Source of the DNA: an uncultured Methylococcaceae bacterium
Lineage (GTDB): Bacteria; Pseudomonadota; Gammaproteobacteria; Methylococcales; Methylomonadaceae
NCBI GenBank assembly: GCA_903859415.1
Contig: CAIOMN010000253.1
Coordinates: forward strand, 1 to 35,811
Direction: 5' to 3'
DNA: 35,811 nucleotides
Positions 1-7,214 of the stretch are shown here, one piece after another. The position numbers were made by a program, and so were the translations under genes. Each line of letters opens with the position of its first letter. Positions within the stretch are counted from its first letter, which is position 1. The notes under the pieces were generated by a model. The model was not told the origin of the DNA, searched no databases, and worked only from the letters and a program-made list of their open reading frames with translations.

Positions 1-1
1 A

Positions 2-19
2 TTTCTTAAATTTAAGAAA
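2..19. repeat. 18-bp perfect palindrome
   Basis: TTTCTTAAA is followed immediately by its reverse complement TTTAAGAAA. It is AT-rich with no spacer. It could be the end of a transcription-termination hairpin from a gene left of the window or an operator; nothing else decides this. Confidence 0.4.
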
Positions 20-133
20 CAGCTAAGCCGTTTATCTTTAAAGTCACTGGCCGTTTTTTAATGGCTACGGTAGCTTGTTGTTAATTTTTTATTGACATCA
101 AAAGTGTCAACTACTTTTAGGCCGCTATGAAGG

Positions 134-493
134 ATGCCCAAAATCGAGATGCGGAAAAAGTGCGATACTCTCTGTAAAAAGATTGAGTTAGTGCCAGATT
201 ACTCGCGCCCCCCTTACCAAACATTGCATTCTCTATTCAAATTTAGAAACACAATGGCGCACGGCAGAACTGAGAATATTGAAATAAAAGAAAAAATCGT
301 CAGTTCTCAAAATGATCCATTCGAACACAGACCAAAAGCAATATGGGAAGAGTACTGCACACTTGAAAACGCAGAACGAGCAAAAAAAGATATTGAAAAA
401 ATCATCATTGAACTGCATCAGAAAGCTGGTTTAGGCGATTATCCCTTTACTCATGGAATCGGAAGTTACGAATTATCACTAAAACCGATATAA
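134..493 (+). pseudogene. HEPN-like protein, probably 5'-truncated
   Basis: This 119-residue reading frame contains LFKFRNTMAHGRTE at about residues 34-47. RNTMAH fits the R-x4-H motif of HEPN-fold proteins, many of which are RNases in toxin-antitoxin and defence systems. HEPN proteins usually need more helical sequence before this motif. Here the frame opens only just upstream: a TGA stop lies at 128-130, and AAGG abuts the ATG with no room for a proper ribosome-binding site. A second short frame starts at ATG 127 and ends after 16 codons. I infer a remnant that has lost its N-terminus, or a divergent short HEPN protein. Function is not claimed beyond the motif. Confidence 0.5.
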
Positions 494-599
494 TCACTCA
501 AGTAAAAAATCTCGAATAATGAGTTCTGTGTATAAAAACGCCAGTGAATTTTCAAAATATGAATGGTAAATTTATAATTATCAGTGAGATGAAAAAAGC

Positions 600-1010
600 A
601 TGAAAAAAATATTTCACCGTTTCATTTTTTTTGCGGGGTTGATGTTATCAATGCAATCCTATGCAGATAACAATGGATACCTTTGTACAATTCTTGAAAT
701 ACAAGAGCTTGGGACATCTGGAATATTCGCTACACATAAAGGTGCATTCACGCAATTGATTGGAAAATCGTTCTCGATTGATAGAGCGACAGGAAAAGTA
801 ATCGGTCTTCCATTTTCGAATGAATCTTACAAAGAAATACGGGTATTCGATCACGGCAGTACAGATAACGGCTACAAACACATGGCAATCTCACACCCAC
901 CTAATATCTGGATTCAATACATTTATGTCGCCGAATATGAGAAAAGCCCAGAAAAGCCATTTTGGGGAACAGACGATGGAAATAAAATATTCAACGGTGT
1001 TTGTGAGTAA
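600..1010 (+). CDS. small secreted protein of unknown family
   Basis: The 136-residue product begins with a clear Sec signal peptide: basic MKKIFHRF, a hydrophobic stretch, then a likely signal peptidase I site after SYA at about residue 22. The mature part of about 114 residues has one cysteine near its start (YLCTI) and one as the penultimate residue (GVCE), so a disulfide closing the domain in the periplasm is plausible. I do not recognise the family. The gene stands alone, with about 107 bp before it and 150 bp after it. The upstream GAG at about 586 is a weak ribosome-binding site, but the signal peptide fixes this ATG as the start. Confidence 0.7.
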   Translation: MKKIFHRFIFFAGLMLSMQSYADNNGYLCTILEIQELGTSGIFATHKGAFTQLIGKSFSIDRATGKVIGLPFSNESYKEIRVFDHGSTDNGYKHMAISHPPNIWIQYIYVAEYEKSPEKPFWGTDDGNKIFNGVCE

Positions 1011-1062
1011 TCAGTTAACCATCAAATCAAGTTGATTTTATTACCCAAGCAAGAAAAGCACC

Positions 1063-1084
1063 TCGCATAATGCGTATTATGCGA
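1063..1084. repeat. hairpin, 9-bp perfect arms with 4-nt loop
   Basis: TCGCATAAT, loop GCGT, then ATTATGCGA. It lies in the 150-bp gap between the secreted-protein gene and the DUF2971-like gene. No T-run follows, so it is a poor intrinsic terminator. A REP-like or regulatory palindrome is possible. Confidence 0.5.
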
Positions 1085-1162
1085 AGTTAATAACATATAA
1101 AATGGTATCCGTCCTTAATTAAGGAAAATTTACAGAAAAAACTTGTTAATTCAGATTAAGAG

Positions 1163-1903
1163 ATGAAAATATATAAGTTCAAGGATTTGACTGACGAGAA
1201 TAAACATTCCCATTTTCTCGAAATAGTCTTAAAAAACTCTATTTGGTGTGCAAGGCCTGATTCTTTGAACGATAAAGAAGAATTCATAACCAAGCTAGAC
1301 TATGAACCTTCGCTCGATACACTTGAACTTCTAACTGAAGCAGTAGCTAAATTTAGAACCACTGATTATTCACACCAGCCTTATGAATCAGCATTTCTCA
1401 CTTTAGAGCATAAAGGCCTGGATGACAATGCAAATAAAGTCATTGAGAATATGGTTAATAAATGTAGAGCCGAAATAGGGATTACCAGTTTTGCATTAGA
1501 AATGAATAACCAACTATGGAATGAGTATGGAGGAAATGGCAATGGAGTTTGTGTTGAAATCAATATTCCAGATCATTTTGTTGGTAAAGACTACCATCCA
1601 GTTCAATATTTATCAGACAAGACATTCCATGTAGATTCATTTCTTAAATCAGTACTATTTCCCGACAATATTATTGAGACTTATCGAAATGTCTTATTGA
1701 CCAAGACCAAAGAATGGGAGCAAGAAAAAGAAATCCGGTTTATTGGTAATCGGCAGGATGTAACAATGATTCTCAGTGACTGTTACATAAGTGAAATCAC
1801 ATTTGGTTCTAACGTTCCCAAATATACTTTAGAGACACTTGTAACAAGTATAGCTAATCACTGTAAGAATCGCAGAATTCTCATAAAAAAGCTCAGCAAC
1901 TAA
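1163..1903 (+). CDS. DUF2971-like protein
   Basis: The 246-residue soluble protein follows the layout I associate with DUF2971. An N-terminal segment IWCARPDSLNDKEEF (about residues 27-41) matches the 'marP..FNDP.E' start of that family. The central QLWNEYGGNGNGVCVEI (about 117-133) matches 'mWshYadnhkGvcieF', and KEWEQEKEIRFI (about 182-193) matches the 'k..~W~yE+EwRli' block, followed by ITFGSNV. The family is widespread and sporadic, often in accessory islands, and its biochemical function is unknown. The gene is monocistronic by spacing and is followed 24 bp later by a perfect 34-bp palindrome. Family placement is from memory of the motifs. Confidence 0.65.
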   Translation: MKIYKFKDLTDENKHSHFLEIVLKNSIWCARPDSLNDKEEFITKLDYEPSLDTLELLTEAVAKFRTTDYSHQPYESAFLTLEHKGLDDNANKVIENMVNKCRAEIGITSFALEMNNQLWNEYGGNGNGVCVEINIPDHFVGKDYHPVQYLSDKTFHVDSFLKSVLFPDNIIETYRNVLLTKTKEWEQEKEIRFIGNRQDVTMILSDCYISEITFGSNVPKYTLETLVTSIANHCKNRRILIKKLSN

Positions 1904-1926
1904 AAAATGAATCTGACTGACTGGTG

Positions 1927-1960
1927 TGGGTCGCTATGGATAGCTATCCATAGCGACCCA
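1927..1960. repeat. 34-bp perfect palindrome
   Basis: TGGGTCGCTATGGATAG is followed directly by its exact reverse complement CTATCCATAGCGACCCA. It can fold into a 15-16-bp stem with almost no loop, 24 bp after the DUF2971-like stop codon. No T-run follows, so a classic intrinsic terminator is not supported. Cruciform, mobile-element end or protein-binding site are alternatives. Confidence 0.7.
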
Positions 1961-2040
1961 TAACGGTCATTGGTATATGGATTTAGGCTTCCAGATACCG
2001 GTCATTGGCAAAGTAAGTAAAACTATCAAATTGCTATTAA

Positions 2041-2090
2041 GGTCAGAGTAAATTTATAATTATCTCAGTTAATTTAAGTTTACTCTGACC
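2041..2090. repeat. REP-like inverted repeat with GGTCAGAGTAAA arms
   Basis: GGTCAGAGTAAA (2041-2052) pairs exactly with TTTACTCTGACC (2079-2090), which is followed by CC. The GGTCAGAGT/ACTCTGACC(CC) signature is one I associate with REP-type palindromes mobilised by RAYT (Y1 tyrosine) transposases. No transposase gene is nearby, so this would be a non-autonomous copy. Confidence 0.5.
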
Positions 2091-2244
2091 CCAGTTATTC
2101 TGCCAGTTATTCTAATTTTGTGCTGTTTTAATGAATATTTTAAGTCTTAATTGTCGTAACACACTGGTAACAATCTCACAATAACTATTTGTGGGTAAGT
2201 ACAGTTCATAATTTACCGCTAAATGATTTGTAAGGTCTTCTATT

Positions 2245-2273
2245 TATTGTTGTTGTGGTAAATAAGTTATAAT
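2245..2273 (+). promoter_or_regulatory. putative sigma-70 promoter of the three-gene module
   Basis: A perfect TATAAT lies at 2268-2273, with a weak -35 (TATTGT, 2245-2250) 17 bp upstream. The expected start point near 2280 leaves a leader of about 30 nt that includes the GAGGAG ribosome-binding site. Confidence 0.45.
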
Positions 2274-2309
2274 GCGCCTACAAACATGTCTTAAAGTGAG
2301 GAGCTTAAA

Positions 2310-3149
2310 TTGCAACTGCCTACAACTCCAATAAAGGACTGCTTGTCCTATTCACCGATTAATAAAGCACACTCAATTGTTGAAACTGTTTTTTTTATTC
2401 AGTTTAATAAGCCATTTAGTGATTCTACTAAAAGCAAACTTATCGCTATTGGAGATGACCTTAAAGATCAGCTTCCAAAATCTAATCTCATTAACAAAAC
2501 TGCTTTTAAGTTTGATATGTCCGCACTCAATAACAGTTCTGTAAATGAGATTGAAGTTGTGGGAATAGAATTACAAAAAACTAATGACGATGGGTCGCTT
2601 TCATGGATGCTAAGAATTGCTGAGGATATAATCTCTGTTCATTGCTTAGACTATACGAGATGGGATGATGTATGGGAAAAAGCCAAATACTATCTTAATA
2701 AATCCCGTGAACATATTGGTGGGCGTGATAATTTTATATCTTGTATCGGATTAAGATACATTGATCGCTTTTGTTATAACGGTAAACCTAACGAATCTAA
2801 TCTAAAAGAGTTATTTAAATCGAACACTCCTTACATAAGTCAAACAGCCTTTGATAATGGTCCGCTCTGGCATTGTAATTCTGGGTGGTTTGAAAATCCA
2901 AATGATGACATAAAATATCTTAACCAATTAAATGTGAGTGCGGATTATTTAAGTATTGATGGTGATAATAAAACACTCTCTATAACCATAGACCATAATA
3001 TCTCTGCTATTGTTGAGCAACATGATGACAACAAGCATCAAGACTTAACGTCTTTTATGAATAACTTACATGATAAAAATAAGCAATTATTAGCTCTATT
3101 ATTGACCGATAAAATAACAAATCAGATTAATTTAAGTCTACCTAAGTAA
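2310..3149 (+). CDS. TIGR04255-like protein, first gene of a three-gene module
   Basis: The 279-residue soluble protein starts at TTG, and the start is decided by a strong GAGGAG at 2298-2303, six bases upstream. The N-terminal SPINKAHSIVETVFFIQF and the later CIGLRYIDRF (about residues 145-154) fit the pattern of the sporadically distributed TIGR04255 family: an early 'P+.Ev.f.i.F' strand and a mid-protein 'LRY.nr' segment. No catalytic motif is obvious. The next gene begins 10 bp after the stop and its AAGGAG overlaps that stop, so the two are co-transcribed and probably translationally coupled. The function of the family is unknown to me. TIGR04255 is an assignment by eye. Confidence 0.55.
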   Translation: MQLPTTPIKDCLSYSPINKAHSIVETVFFIQFNKPFSDSTKSKLIAIGDDLKDQLPKSNLINKTAFKFDMSALNNSSVNEIEVVGIELQKTNDDGSLSWMLRIAEDIISVHCLDYTRWDDVWEKAKYYLNKSREHIGGRDNFISCIGLRYIDRFCYNGKPNESNLKELFKSNTPYISQTAFDNGPLWHCNSGWFENPNDDIKYLNQLNVSADYLSIDGDNKTLSITIDHNISAIVEQHDDNKHQDLTSFMNNLHDKNKQLLALLLTDKITNQINLSLPK

Positions 3150-3159
3150 GGAGTCGTTA

Positions 3160-3774
3160 ATGCCCATTACTACTTGTATCAGCACCCAATCCTATACTCC
3201 ACCTCCTTCTTGTGTTAGCGCTATTAATGATACTTTGAAAAATGCTAAACCCTTGCGCGCGATGGTAGGATTAGCAACTTTGGTAATGGCGGGAATTGAA
3301 CAAAAGGTATTAACTACTTCTGTAATGACAGGAGCCAAACCAGAGACCCCAGCATTTATTCCTGAAACTCAAAGATCGTTTTCTGAATCTGTTGAAAGGA
3401 ATCAACGTTTAGATATTGATAGACTTGATTTAAAAATACTTGCCAGAATAAGAGCGATAGGATCTTATCTTGATGGATGGGATGATAATAATGGTAGGCC
3501 AGCAACTCAGCAGTCAATATCTGACGCAGAGAACTTTATGTGGAAATTATTTCCTACTGTTAAAGAGCCTTTTATTACGTTAGCATCTGATGGCGAAATA
3601 AATTTTCTTTGGATATTACCAAACTTTAGGTTAGACCTAGGTATTTATGGTGATGGCAGTTATTCTTACTATGGGAAAACCTCAGGGGGTGAAGAATTTA
3701 TAGCTGACGAAACCCCAATAGACGAGAATCTACCTGAAGAAATATTGGCATTAATAACAAATAAAGCGGCTTAA
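3160..3774 (+). CDS. hypothetical protein with GWD and DGxIxxxW motifs
   Basis: The 204-residue protein is second in the module. Its start ATG is served by AAGGAG at 3148-3153, inside the stop codon of the preceding gene. The C-terminal half has YLDGWDDNNGRPATQQSI (about residues 103-120), a helix, FP (131-132) and then SDGEINFLW (143-151). This 'L..GWD..G..pps...i..a..fl..l.....P.i....dG.i.leW' layout recurs in short hypothetical proteins found beside other unknown genes. The N-terminal 75 residues look flexible apart from a hydrophobic patch at about 34-46 that is too short for a confident membrane segment. No enzyme motif is visible. It is probably a partner of its neighbours rather than a stand-alone enzyme, which is inference from gene order. 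Confidence 0.6.
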   Translation: MPITTCISTQSYTPPPSCVSAINDTLKNAKPLRAMVGLATLVMAGIEQKVLTTSVMTGAKPETPAFIPETQRSFSESVERNQRLDIDRLDLKILARIRAIGSYLDGWDDNNGRPATQQSISDAENFMWKLFPTVKEPFITLASDGEINFLWILPNFRLDLGIYGDGSYSYYGKTSGGEEFIADETPIDENLPEEILALITNKAA

Positions 3775-3795
3775 TAATCATTCAAATTTTTTATA

Positions 3796-4266
3796 ATGCG
3801 ATATACGCTTGAAGATGAGACAGTCTCTCATAGTAAATTTGGAATAGTTGCCGATGATGAATATTTATTACGTGTGATCTATTCTCCTGAACACATTATA
3901 AATGGCTCTGTGATTGAATCAGCTATCTCTTTAGACGATTTAAGTACAAGAGGATTTAGTCTGGATAGGGAAATGTACCAGGATCAATCGCTTATAACTA
4001 AGCGAATAGAAATTCAATCTCAGAAAAAACCAGCAGAACGACAATCCAGTTCTATCTTTAGATTTAAATGTGGTGCCGCAAGAAGCATTCAAATAATAAA
4101 TCAACATGATAATAGGGCTTTTATAGTCATTGATGATGCCCAACAAAATAATGAGGCTCACGCTTCGTTATATAGTGCTCAAAATGGATTAGGAAAAGGT
4201 GAGTTAAGAAAACTTAGATCCCTTCTTTTACCACTTCTTGAACCGGTTGAAGATATAGTACTTTGA
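3796..4266 (+). CDS. hypothetical protein, third gene of the module
   Basis: The 156-residue soluble protein starts 21 bp after the preceding gene, with only a weak ribosome-binding site. Two conserved-looking segments stand out. DEYLLRVIYSPEHI (about residues 21-34) is followed by SLDDLSTRGFSLDRE (45-59). Near the C-terminus, VIDDAQQNNEAHASLY (111-126) is followed by a basic helix ELRKLRSLLLPLL. I have an impression of similar short proteins in comparable clusters, but I cannot name a family. The stop codon overlaps an ATG (TGATG) that opens a 23-codon frame. Expression with the two upstream genes is likely. Confidence 0.55.
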   Translation: MRYTLEDETVSHSKFGIVADDEYLLRVIYSPEHIINGSVIESAISLDDLSTRGFSLDREMYQDQSLITKRIEIQSQKKPAERQSSSIFRFKCGAARSIQIINQHDNRAFIVIDDAQQNNEAHASLYSAQNGLGKGELRKLRSLLLPLLEPVEDIVL

Positions 4267-4337
4267 TGATTATTGATTGCGCTATATACCGTGACGGGCT
4301 TTATGTTTTGTTGATAAATCTGCTCATAAATCATTAG
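4266..4337 (+). pseudogene. 23-codon ORF coupled by TGATG, possible gene fragment
   Basis: ATG overlaps the preceding TGA stop by one base. The peptide begins MIIDCAIYRDG and ends at TAG after 23 residues. The opening resembles the N-terminus of some CorA-type magnesium transporters, but ten residues are too few to assign. It may be the stump of a fourth module gene that was lost, or chance. Confidence 0.25.
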
Positions 4338-4635
4338 AAACACGCTAACATCATGATAACTAAATGACTATTTGGTTGATGGTTCGTTGATGCTTGGCCT
4401 ATAGACATTAAGAAAAGAGTTAATAATGACCGGTACACTTATTGAATAGTTTAGGTAGTGGGGAATTAAAATGGAACAAGATATTCAGGTTTTATCTGAG
4501 CTTATTGCAGATGAGGTATCTTCTTTTAGACTAGCACAGAACACTAATAACCCTTTAGGCAGAACTTCATCAATCAAGATTATTAGATAACTAAGATGAA
4601 ATTATTACAGAAGATATGACTAAGCGGTTTGAGCA
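4338..4635. other. non-coding gap with one possible small ORF
   Basis: Only the short frame at 4471-4590 stands out. No terminator or strong promoter is visible before the nucleotidyltransferase pair. Confidence 0.4.
4471..4590 (+). CDS. possible 39-residue small protein
   Basis: ATG at 4471 is preceded by GGGGA (4460-4464 area) at a suitable distance. The peptide starts MEQDIQVLSELIADEVSSFR, an acidic amphipathic helix, and ends RTSSIKIIR before TAA. Antitoxin-like or degenerate fragments look similar. It lies 45 bp upstream of the nucleotidyltransferase pair. No family recognised. Confidence 0.3.
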   Translation: MEQDIQVLSELIADEVSSFRLAQNTNNPLGRTSSIKIIR

Positions 4636-5424
4636 TTGATACGCCCAGAAACTGAAACAATCATTAAAGCCCGATTAGCATCTATTGCTGAAGAGTACCA
4701 AATCAAGATTATATATGCTTGCGAATCTGGTAGTCGAGCGTGGGGATTTCCGTCACCCGATAGTGATTATGATGTGCGGTTTATTTATGTTCATCCGATT
4801 GAATGGTATTTAAGGCTTAGCGAGGAAAGGGATGTCATCGACTTACCCTTAGAAGACACTCCGGTAGGCTTGCTGGATTTGGGTGGCTGGGATTTACGTA
4901 AGACCCTAAGATTGCTGAGCAAATCAAACCCTGCGATATGGGAATGGTTACAGTCGCCTGTTTGCTACCACATAACGCCACCATTCAATCTTCGAGACGA
5001 CAGTCACATATTGGATTCTTTTTACTCACCCATTACCGCATGTCATCATTATTTATCTATATGTCGTAATACAATGGATCAATCATTTGATGCTGAAACA
5101 ATAAAAATAAAAAAATACTTTTATAGGGTGCGACCGCTCTTGGCTGCATTATGGATAGAACGGTACCAGACATTTCCACCTATGGAATTGGCGCTTTTGT
5201 TACCGGTAATTGATGATCAAACAGACATTCAGAAATGTATTCTGGATTTGCAGATACGTAAGTTGCACATTGATGAGCAAGTCCCGATTCCACGTATAGC
5301 CATGCTTGATGATTTCTTAGTTAGAGAACTGGCACGTTTGCAAGATGCGGCAAAAATATTGCCTGTAGGAACTGGAGATAGAGTTAGTCTGGATCACTTA
5401 TTTCAACAATGCCTTGGTTTATAG
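4636..5424 (+). CDS. RlaP/YcgL-type nucleotidyltransferase, copy 1
   Basis: The 262-residue protein belongs to the DNA polymerase beta-like nucleotidyltransferase superfamily, in the group annotated COG3541/PF10127 (YcgL or RlaP). The signature is complete: G32-S33 in CESGSRAWGFPSPDSDYDVRF, with metal-binding Asp44 and Asp46 in SDYDV. A nucleotidyl group would be moved from an NTP to an RNA or other acceptor; the substrate is not shown by sequence. RlaP-type enzymes have been linked by others to RNA repair gene clusters. The TTG start is the first possible one because TGA lies two codons upstream, and its ribosome-binding site is poor. A second member of the family follows 28 bp downstream. 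Confidence 0.75.
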   Translation: MIRPETETIIKARLASIAEEYQIKIIYACESGSRAWGFPSPDSDYDVRFIYVHPIEWYLRLSEERDVIDLPLEDTPVGLLDLGGWDLRKTLRLLSKSNPAIWEWLQSPVCYHITPPFNLRDDSHILDSFYSPITACHHYLSICRNTMDQSFDAETIKIKKYFYRVRPLLAALWIERYQTFPPMELALLLPVIDDQTDIQKCILDLQIRKLHIDEQVPIPRIAMLDDFLVRELARLQDAAKILPVGTGDRVSLDHLFQQCLGL

Positions 5425-5452
5425 GGGCAACTTTTCATTCGCTAAGGTATTT

Positions 5453-6607
5453 ATGACGCTAAGTATTAAAGACCTGAAGGAGCAAAAGCTTATCCTGCTT
5501 GATACGGTGAGTGGAAGCCGAGCTTATGGATTAAGTATGCCCGAGTCTGATACCGATACGCGTGGTGTGTTTATCCTGCCTCAAGATCTGTATTTTGGGT
5601 TTAGTTATATTGAGCAAGTCAACAGCGATCGAAATGATCATACGTATTATGAGCTGGGTAAATATCTCAAATTGTTAGCCAAGAACAACCCCTCTAGCAT
5701 TGAGCTATTGTTTGCGCCTCAGGAAACAGTTATTTATAGGCATCCATTGATGGAACAGATCAAACCTGAGCGTATCTTGTCACGCTTATGTCGAGATAGT
5801 TTTGCAGGTTACGCAATGAGCCAGGTAAAGCGAGCTAAGGGGTTAAATAAAAAGATTTTTAATCCGGTGTCGGATGTTATGCCGCGACCCATTGAGTGTT
5901 GCCATATCGTTGAGGGTGATAGAACCGTTGCTACTGAGCAATGGCTTTCCCAACATGATTTTCTTGCCGAACGGTGTGGATTGACTGCACTGCCCCATGT
6001 CCGCGATGGCTATGCATTGTTTTATGCCGATGATTACGAGCAGGGTGCAACGTGTTTTAAAGGCTTGTTTCGCTCTGAAGGTAGTCAGGGAAATTCTACG
6101 CTATCACAAGATGTGTGTTTATCATCGATACCCAAGGGGATGCAGCCTCGCGTCTGGTTAGTCTTTAACAAAGATGACTATTCACGTCGTCTACGTGATT
6201 ATCATGACTATCGTGCCTGGGAGCAGTCTCGTAACCAAGAGCGTTACCAAGTAACCTTGGGACACGGTGGCGGCTATGATGCAAAGAATATGATGCATAC
6301 CTTCCGTCTGTTACGTATGGCTAAAGAAATTGCAGACACTGGACGGCCACAGATTAGACGATCAGACCGTGATGAATTACTGTCGATTAAAGCGGGTCAT
6401 TTTGATTATGATGAGCTAATGGCTAAGGCGACTGAAGAGCTAAAAAAACTAGATGAGAGCTTTGCTGTATCTGCATTACCAGCAGAACCCGATGTTAACC
6501 AAATTGAGCGCTGGGCGATTGAAATTCGCAAGGCTTGGTATTCTAAACTTAGCGATTACGATTTACGACAATGTCAAGAACGTGCAAGAGGCAAACAGAC
6601 CAGTTAA
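5453..6607 (+). CDS. RlaP/YcgL-type nucleotidyltransferase, copy 2
   Basis: The 384-residue protein starts at ATG 5453, which has TAAGG five bases upstream; an upstream TTG at 5414 would add 13 residues and overlap the preceding gene. The Pol-beta signature is G21-S22 in VSGSRAYGLSMPESDTDTRG with Asp33 and Asp35. It is longer than copy 1: after the catalytic region comes a helical segment (FAGYAMSQVKRAKGLNKK), then a long middle part with GHGGGYDAKNMMHTFRLLRMAKEI, a helical block like that in phage-type members of this family. Copies 1 and 2 are clearly divergent, so this is an old pairing and not a recent duplication. Substrate unknown. No RtcB ligase gene lies nearby. Confidence 0.75.
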   Translation: MTLSIKDLKEQKLILLDTVSGSRAYGLSMPESDTDTRGVFILPQDLYFGFSYIEQVNSDRNDHTYYELGKYLKLLAKNNPSSIELLFAPQETVIYRHPLMEQIKPERILSRLCRDSFAGYAMSQVKRAKGLNKKIFNPVSDVMPRPIECCHIVEGDRTVATEQWLSQHDFLAERCGLTALPHVRDGYALFYADDYEQGATCFKGLFRSEGSQGNSTLSQDVCLSSIPKGMQPRVWLVFNKDDYSRRLRDYHDYRAWEQSRNQERYQVTLGHGGGYDAKNMMHTFRLLRMAKEIADTGRPQIRRSDRDELLSIKAGHFDYDELMAKATEELKKLDESFAVSALPAEPDVNQIERWAIEIRKAWYSKLSDYDLRQCQERARGKQTS

Positions 6608-6623
6608 GGTGTAGATTTAAATC

Positions 6624-6652
6624 TTAACTAGATTCATCGCTTCTGGTATATT
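6624..6652 (+). promoter_or_regulatory. putative sigma-70 promoter with extended -10
   Basis: TTAACT (6624-6629), a 17-bp spacer and TATATT (6647-6652) preceded by TGG form an extended -10. It lies just after the nucleotidyltransferase pair and would drive the two-gene unit at 6739-8141. Confidence 0.45.
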
Positions 6653-6738
6653 GAGCCGCATAATCATTAAGTTATCGTATGGGTCATGAGAGAACCTCAA
6701 GACAAAAATATAAAAATAATAAACAAGTCGAGGGTGTT

Positions 6739-7206
6739 ATGTTTGAAGGGCTATTTGCACTAATTATCATTTTTGTGGCTTACGTTGTCTATCAGGCCGT
6801 CAATGAGCATCAAGAAGTTCCAAAAGAAGAAGCGCCAAAACTAAAAGCAAGGGAAGCAGTTCAAAATGCAATAGTTCCTCAGCCGTTAACAGAATCGGTT
6901 AAACCCCCTAAAAAGCCCAGTACCATTAAACCAACCCCGTTGAAAAAAAGTATTCCTAAAGATGATGTTAGTAAGGAAGCCAATAAGACTAATGCAAAGA
7001 AAGGCTTGTTAAATCCAATAACGGGAGAGGTCGCTACCACTTATAACAATTATCGATTTACCAAGCGTTGGATTAAAGAGGCTTTGGTTACAGAAGGTCT
7101 GCTTGAAAAAGTGTATAAAAATAATGAACTGAATGCTGATACTGAAGCAGACATAAAAGTTGCCTTGGCTAAACTTGAGGTAATTGATAAATATAAGCCT
7201 TCTTAG
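6739..7206 (+). CDS. membrane-anchored protein with Lys/Pro-rich linker
   Basis: I place the start at ATG 6739, which has GAGG five bases upstream. An ATG at 6679 would put 20 polar residues in front of the membrane segment and has no ribosome-binding site. The 155-residue product has one N-terminal transmembrane helix (FEGLFALIIIFVAYVVYQAV), then about 75 residues rich in Lys and Pro, then a folded-looking C-terminal part from GLLNPITGEVATTYNNYRF to the end with two predicted helices. The layout suggests an anchored protein with a spacer. Location of the C-terminal part (periplasm or cytoplasm) is not decided. No family recognised. The next gene starts 8 bp later, so they form an operon. Confidence 0.6.
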   Translation: MFEGLFALIIIFVAYVVYQAVNEHQEVPKEEAPKLKAREAVQNAIVPQPLTESVKPPKKPSTIKPTPLKKSIPKDDVSKEANKTNAKKGLLNPITGEVATTYNNYRFTKRWIKEALVTEGLLEKVYKNNELNADTEADIKVALAKLEVIDKYKPS

Positions 7207-7214
7207 GGAAAAAC

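Larger units (their letters stand above)
1904..2309. other. 406-bp intergenic region rich in palindromes
   Basis: No convincing gene is present. The region holds a 34-bp perfect palindrome (1927-1960), a 10-bp direct repeat CGGTCATTGG at 1964-1973 and 1999-2008, a REP-like inverted repeat (2041-2090) and a likely promoter for the next operon (-10 at 2268-2273). Confidence 0.6.

Noticed and set aside
92-109. TTGACA/TGTCAA repeat resembling a -35 box
   Set aside because: No acceptable -10 follows at the right distance.
1-6607. CRISPR array or prophage in the accessory region
   Set aside because: No regularly spaced repeats, integrase, or phage structural genes were seen.
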